Positions 48,401-51,150 of a stretch of 51,150 nt of DNA are shown here, in pieces. The stretch covers positions 1-51,150 of the forward strand of contig JAFUGG010000037.1 of NCBI GenBank assembly GCA_017469525.1, written 5' to 3'. Under the pieces are notes generated by a model, which was not told the origin of the DNA, did no database searches, and saw only the letters and a program-made list of their open reading frames with translations. The stretch is from Bacteroidaceae bacterium. GTDB taxonomy: Bacteria > Bacteroidota > Bacteroidia > Bacteroidales > Bacteroidaceae. The first letter of the stretch is position 1. Each line of letters opens with the position of its first letter. The position numbers and the translations under genes were made by a program.

Positions 48401-50098
48401 GCCAACGGCTCCGATGTACTCCGTCAACGACATCACCAGTTCCTCTCGGATAGGGTCGATGGCGGGGTTCGTGACTTGTGCAAATTGCTGACGAAAGTAG
48501 TTGAAGAGAATCTGTGGACGATCGCTGATGACTGCCAACGGAGTGTCGTTGCCCATCGCTGCCACGGGTTCCTGTCCGGCCGTTGCCATCGGAATGATGG
48601 TGCGGTCAATATCTTCCTGTCCGAAGCCGAAGGTGATGAGCTTACGTTCGTAGTTCGGGACCGAGTTCTCAACATGCCGACCGCTCTTGAGCTTCTCCAA
48701 CTGGATGCGGTTTGCCTGAAGCCATTCGCGATAAGGATGAGCTTTTGCCAGCTGTTCCTTTATCTCGCCGTCATAGTATATTTTGCCTTCCTGCGTGTCA
48801 ATAAGCAGTATCTTACCCGGTTGCAAGCGTCCCTTGCTAACCACGTCGCTTGGCTCGAAGTCCATCACACCTACTTCCGAAGCCACGACCATCAGGCCTT
48901 GCTTCGTAATGGCGTAACGGCTGGGGCGCAGACCATTGCGGTCGAGCATACCGCCTGCATAGCGTCCGTCCGAGAAGAGAAGAGCGGCAGGACCATCCCA
49001 CGGCTCCATCAATATAGAATGATATTCGTAGAATGCCTTGAGGTCCTCGCTTATCGGGTTCTTGTCGTTGAAGCTTTCGGGCACGAGTATTGCCATTGCC
49101 TGCGGCAAAGAGAGTCCGCTCATCATGAGGAACTCGAATACATTGTCCAAACTTGCCGAGTCGCTCATGCCTTCCTGCACGATGGGTCGCAAGTCCTTAA
49201 TGTCGCCCAATGCCTCGCTACCCAGCACGCTCTCCCTTGCCTTCATCCATCCGCGGTTGCCTCGAATGGTGTTGATTTCCCCGTTGTGTGCCAACAAGCG
49301 GAAAGGTTGAGCCAGTTTCCACTTCGGGAAAGTGTTGGTAGAGAAACGGGAATGTACCAAGGCCAGTCCGCTCGTCAGGTATGGGCTCGACAGGTCTGGG
49401 AAGTATCGGCGCAGTTGTCCTGACGTCAGCATTCCTTTGTAGATGATGTTCTTCGAAGAAAGGGAGCAGATGTAGAAAGACTCACCCCCTTGCCCCTCTC
49501 TTGTAGAGAGGGGAGCAGATACATCCATCTTCGCCACTCTGTTCTCTATTCGCTTCCTTATTATATATAGTTTGTGGTTGAGTTCTGTTTCTTCGTCTTG
49601 AAGGTAACAACTCCCCTCTCTCCCCCTAAAGGGGGTCGGGGGGTCTTGGGGTTGGGGGTGGGTCTGCTTCTTCACGAATATCTGCTTGATGTCTGGCTCC
49701 ACTTCCCTTGCGGCAACGCCCAATACTTCGGGACATGTCGGCACAGCCCTGACATGCATCAGCTCCAGTCCTTCGCGCTCTATCTCCTCAGTTATTACAG
49801 AGAAAATCTCTTGCTGAGCCTTTTCATCTTTGGGCAGGAAGACAAGTCCTGTGCCATACCTGCCCTTTTCTGGAACAGGGATGCCTTGCAGCAAGATGAA
49901 TTCATGAGGAATCTGCAACATGATGCCTGCTCCGTCGCCCGTCTTGTCGCGCGTCTCGGCACCTCTGTGCTCCATGTTCTCCAGCACTTTCAGGGCATTG
50001 TCCACCAGCTCGTGGCTCTTGCCTCCGTGGATGTTTACCACCATGCCCACGCCGCAGGCATCGTGCTCGTATGCTTCTTGATATAAACCTTGTGTCAT
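45488..50098 (-). CDS. gltB: Glutamate synthase (NADPH), large subunit
   Basis: 1536 residues. It makes two glutamates from glutamine and 2-oxoglutarate. Domains: class II glutamine amidotransferase with nucleophile Cys15 (HDACGVG) after a short propeptide, central domain, FMN-binding synthase domain with 3Fe-4S cysteines (KCNTNTCPVG), and the C-terminal GXGXG beta-helix. Two insertions lie in the amidotransferase domain: about residues 145-164 (THPQPQDPPTPFRGREGS) and about 193-207 (SAPLSTREGQGGES). Both are encoded by palindromic repeat elements, and both keep the frame open. The sequences on either side (FVKK, KLYIIRKR, FYICSLS) read as a normal GltB. The protein is probably functional, as all motifs are intact. 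Confidence 0.95.
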   Translation of the reverse strand: MTQGLYQEAYEHDACGVGMVVNIHGGKSHELVDNALKVLENMEHRGAETRDKTGDGAGIMLQIPHEFILLQGIPVPEKGRYGTGLVFLPKDEKAQQEIFSVITEEIEREGLELMHVRAVPTCPEVLGVAAREVEPDIKQIFVKKQTHPQPQDPPTPFRGREGSCYLQDEETELNHKLYIIRKRIENRVAKMDVSAPLSTREGQGGESFYICSLSSKNIIYKGMLTSGQLRRYFPDLSSPYLTSGLALVHSRFSTNTFPKWKLAQPFRLLAHNGEINTIRGNRGWMKARESVLGSEALGDIKDLRPIVQEGMSDSASLDNVFEFLMMSGLSLPQAMAILVPESFNDKNPISEDLKAFYEYHSILMEPWDGPAALLFSDGRYAGGMLDRNGLRPSRYAITKQGLMVVASEVGVMDFEPSDVVSKGRLQPGKILLIDTQEGKIYYDGEIKEQLAKAHPYREWLQANRIQLEKLKSGRHVENSVPNYERKLITFGFGQEDIDRTIIPMATAGQEPVAAMGNDTPLAVISDRPQILFNYFRQQFAQVTNPAIDPIREELVMSLTEYIGAVGTNILTPDASNCKMVRLPQPVLTNTQLDILCNIRYKGFKTKKLALLFEIQKGTSGLRAAIEGLCRDAEQSVDEGVNYIVLSDRDIDETHAAIPSILAVSAVHHYLISVGKRVQTALIVESGEIREVMHAALLLGYGASAICPYMTFAVLDDLVKKHKIQEEYATAEANYIKAVDKGLKKIMSKMGISTIRSYRGAKIFESIGLGEDLLRRYFGTEVSTIGGIGLKEIARDAIRLHDEAFDVNSFTLKNNGQFSWRKDGILHTWNPDTIANLQIATRLGSYKKFKEWSAMVDEFRPRLTEGKKEKPIFIRDFFGFKKAATPTPIEEVEPVESIVRHFVTGAMSFGALSKEAHEALALAMNRLGTRSNTGEGGEDNARYHAEVDGVSLSSKTKQIASGRFGVTAEYLVNAEEIQIKVAQGAKPGEGGQLPGFKVNEIIAKTRNAIPGISLISPPPHHDIYSIEDLAQLIFDLKNINPSAAVSVKLVAESGVGTIAAGVAKAKADLIVISGAEGGTGASPASSMRFAGISPEIGLAETQQTLVKNGLRGQVRLQTDGQLKTAKDVIIMAMLGADEFSFGTLPLIVLGCVMMRKCNTNTCPVGVATQDERLRARFMGRAEYVVNFFTFLAQQVREYLSEIGVHKLKDIIGHTELIEIQSANATEKQKTIDFSRLLYKPVADTPLYWDRSEFTKVCGVKDEEIIKEVQKSIDEQEETTLDFTIKNTDRAVCTMLSGVIAKKYGEAGLPDGTINIKFKGSAGQSFGAFAVKGLSLRLEGEANDYFGKGLSGGRISIVPPHATVLGGFVAEDNIIAGNTGLYGATSGELYVNGQVGERFAVRNSGAIAVIEGAGDHCCEYMTGGRVVVLGKTGRNFAAGMSGGVAYVYDPDHTFDYFCNMDMVEINLVEDTVSRKELLELIRQHYLHTGSALAGRMLDDWQRYVEDFIQIVPIEYKRVLQEEQMARLSQKIAEVQRDY
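49481..49515. repeat. Palindromic CCCCTCTC/GAGAGGGG element inside gltB
   Basis: CCCCTCTC and GAGAGGGG flank a TTGTA loop (49493-49513), next to ACTCACCCCCTTG. It encodes SAPLSTREGQGGES of GltB in frame. Confidence 0.82.
49611..49664. repeat. G-rich/C-rich palindromic element inside gltB
   Basis: CTCCCCTCTCTCCCCCTAAAGG is followed by GGGTCGGGGGGTCTTGGGG and GTTGGGGGTGGG. The word CTCCCCCTAAAGGG is shared with the element at the fabH-era junction. It encodes about 18 Pro/Gly/Arg-rich residues of GltB in frame. Confidence 0.82.
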
Positions 50099-50291
50099 TT
50101 GTTCTTTGGGATTTTAATTGTTGACTGTTGTACCAATATCAATGGGTGAGGACACCCTGCCGTACAGGGTGACGAAAAACGCAGCACGCCGCGATTGCCA
50201 ACGCAGCACGCCGCATCGGCCGATGCTCCACGGGGCGTTTTTTCGGTCTCCATGCTCATCATGCTCAAGGAGTGTTGACTGTACGTTTCTT
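50099..50291. other. Gap between dapL and gltB
   Basis: No gene. It holds dyads ACCCTG..CAGGGT (50153-50170) and GGGT..ACCC (50143-50156), and a short 22-nt array (50179-50244). No clear TAnnTTTG box for gltB was found. Confidence 0.65.
50179..50244. repeat. 22-nt repeat array (2-3 units)
   Basis: Units at 50179 and 50201 share ACGCAGCACGCCGC, with linkers GATTGCCA and ATCGGCCG. A degenerate third follows at 50223 (CTCCACGGGGCG). The first unit is close to those at 6871 and 25354 (AACGC..CACG.C..TTGCC). Confidence 0.82.
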
Positions 50292-51150
50292 TCACAATCG
50301 ATTTGCAATTCGGCGAAGCGCCTTTACTGTGTTCTCTTTTGTGCCAAAGGCGGTGAGACGTACAAAGCCTTCTCCCTGGTCGCCAAAGCCTACGCCCGGA
50401 GTGCAGACGATGTGGGGTGATTGAAGCATCCAATCGAAGAACTTCCACGACGTCATATTGCTGGGCGTCTTGACCCACAGGTAAGGTGCATCTATGCCGC
50501 CATAGACCTTGAAGCCCATGTCTGTCAAAGCCTTTCGCATCACGTGCGCATTCTCCATATAATAGGCAATCGTTTCCTTTATTTGAACCTTGCCTTTGGA
50601 TGTGTAGATGGCTTCCGCCGCCCTTTGGGAGAGGTAGCTCGCGCCATTGAACTTGGTCGATTGCCGCCTGTTCCACAATCGATTCAGCGGCATTTTCAAT
50701 GTCTTCGGCACTACGGTATATCCACATCGAATGCCGGTGAAGCCTGCCGTCTTGGAATAGGAGTGAAACTCCACGGCACACTTGTTTGCTCTGGGTATCT
50801 CGTAGATGCTGTGCGGCACATCTTTGCTCTGGATATAAGCCTCATAGGCTGCATCGTAGAAGATGAGAGCCTCTTCCTGTGTAGCATAATCGACCCACGC
50901 CTTCAGCTGCGCTTTTGTGAGCGTCGTGCCCGTCGGATTGTTGGGATAGCAGAGGTAGATGACGTCCACATGGTCACTGGGCAGTTCGGGCACGAAGCCG
51001 TTCTCCGGCGTGCAAGGAAGCTTGACGATAGTCCTGCCTGCCATGAGATTGGAGTCTACATAGACAGGATAAACGGGGTCCGTGACAGCCACCACACACT
51101 TCTCGGAAAGCAGTTCCTGGAAGTTGCCTGTGTCGCTCTTCGCTCCATCA
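50292..51150 (-). CDS. dapL: LL-diaminopimelate aminotransferase, C-terminal part (gene runs off the window)
   Basis: About 286 residues of the C-terminal part are visible; the N-terminus lies beyond 51150. The frame continues to the window edge as [17 protein letters not shown]. This PLP enzyme turns tetrahydrodipicolinate into LL-diaminopimelate, for lysine and cell-wall synthesis. Motifs: [19 protein letters not shown], and the PLP-lysine site [22 protein letters not shown], which is diagnostic for DapL over related aminotransferases. It precedes gltB on the same strand. Confidence 0.94.
   Translation of the reverse strand, partial: DGAKSDTGNFQELLSEKCVVAVTDPVYPVYVDSNLMAGRTIVKLPCTPENGFVPELPSDHVDVIYLCYPNNPTGTTLTKAQLKAWVDYATQEEALIFYDAAYEAYIQSKDVPHSIYEIPRANKCAVEFHSYSKTAGFTGIRCGYTVVPKTLKMPLNRLWNRRQSTKFNGASYLSQRAAEAIYTSKGKVQIKETIAYYMENAHVMRKALTDMGFKVYGGIDAPYLWVKTPSNMTSWKFFDWMLQSPHIVCTPGVGFGDQGEGFVRLTAFGTKENTVKALRRIANRL

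Overview
The window looks like chromosome of a Bacteroidales bacterium, most likely a Prevotella-like member of the Prevotellaceae. The signs are SusC/SusD outer-membrane pairs, BspA-type leucine-rich-repeat proteins, surface proteins ending in an '...R/K-x-I/V-x-K' tail, type III glutamine synthetase, LL-diaminopimelate aminotransferase, promoters of the TAnnTTTG type, and almost no Shine-Dalgarno sequences. There are no rRNAs, phage genes, transposases or CRISPR arrays; one tRNA-Arg(CCU) is present.

Layout. 1-746: gene-free, with two blocks of 22-nt repeats. 747-6691 (+): sirtuin, nucleoside kinase, NagX-like membrane protein and GH27 alpha-galactosidase. 7179-10514 (-): a BspA-like surface protein interrupted by one amber codon. 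11093-20590 (-): a polysaccharide-utilisation operon (SusC, SusD, GH85 endo-beta-N-acetylglucosaminidase), which points to N-glycan foraging. 21159-25335: YhcH-family protein (-), tRNA-Arg, then korA and korB (+) with a GxxExxY-family gene wedged between them. 25449-29630 (-): outer-membrane barrel protein and GH43. 29759-32999: DUF3298 lipoprotein (+), clostripain-like lipoprotein (-) and an orphan histidine kinase (+). 33064-36505 (+): housekeeping run yceD-rpmF-fabH-era-purN. 36879-40914 (+): a tiny secreted protein and a 1211-residue beta-helix surface protein. 41047-51150 (-): nitrogen assimilation, with glnN, gltD and gltB (GS-GOGAT), then a partial dapL.

The most striking content is not a gene. 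At least nine intergenic regions carry tandem units of exactly 22 nt. Each unit is a short imperfect palindrome plus a T-rich linker, often close to TTTGCCAA. The palindrome sequence differs from locus to locus and sometimes within one array, but the 22-nt phase is kept. Wherever the flanking genes can be seen, the array lies on the 3' side of at least one gene. In one case (after purN) the phase runs for about 11 units and starts inside the last codons of the gene. I do not recognise this as a described element.

Other layers of repeat activity are visible. Runs of 7-9-nt repeats sit directly against start codons; one is eight heptamers ending exactly at an ATG. Small palindromic elements have inserted in frame into gltB and the NagX-like gene. 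A GxxExxY gene splits the kor operon and is bounded by a 22-nt inverted repeat with one mismatch. Together these suggest a genome whose intergenic DNA, and sometimes coding DNA, is being reshaped by several small repeat families.
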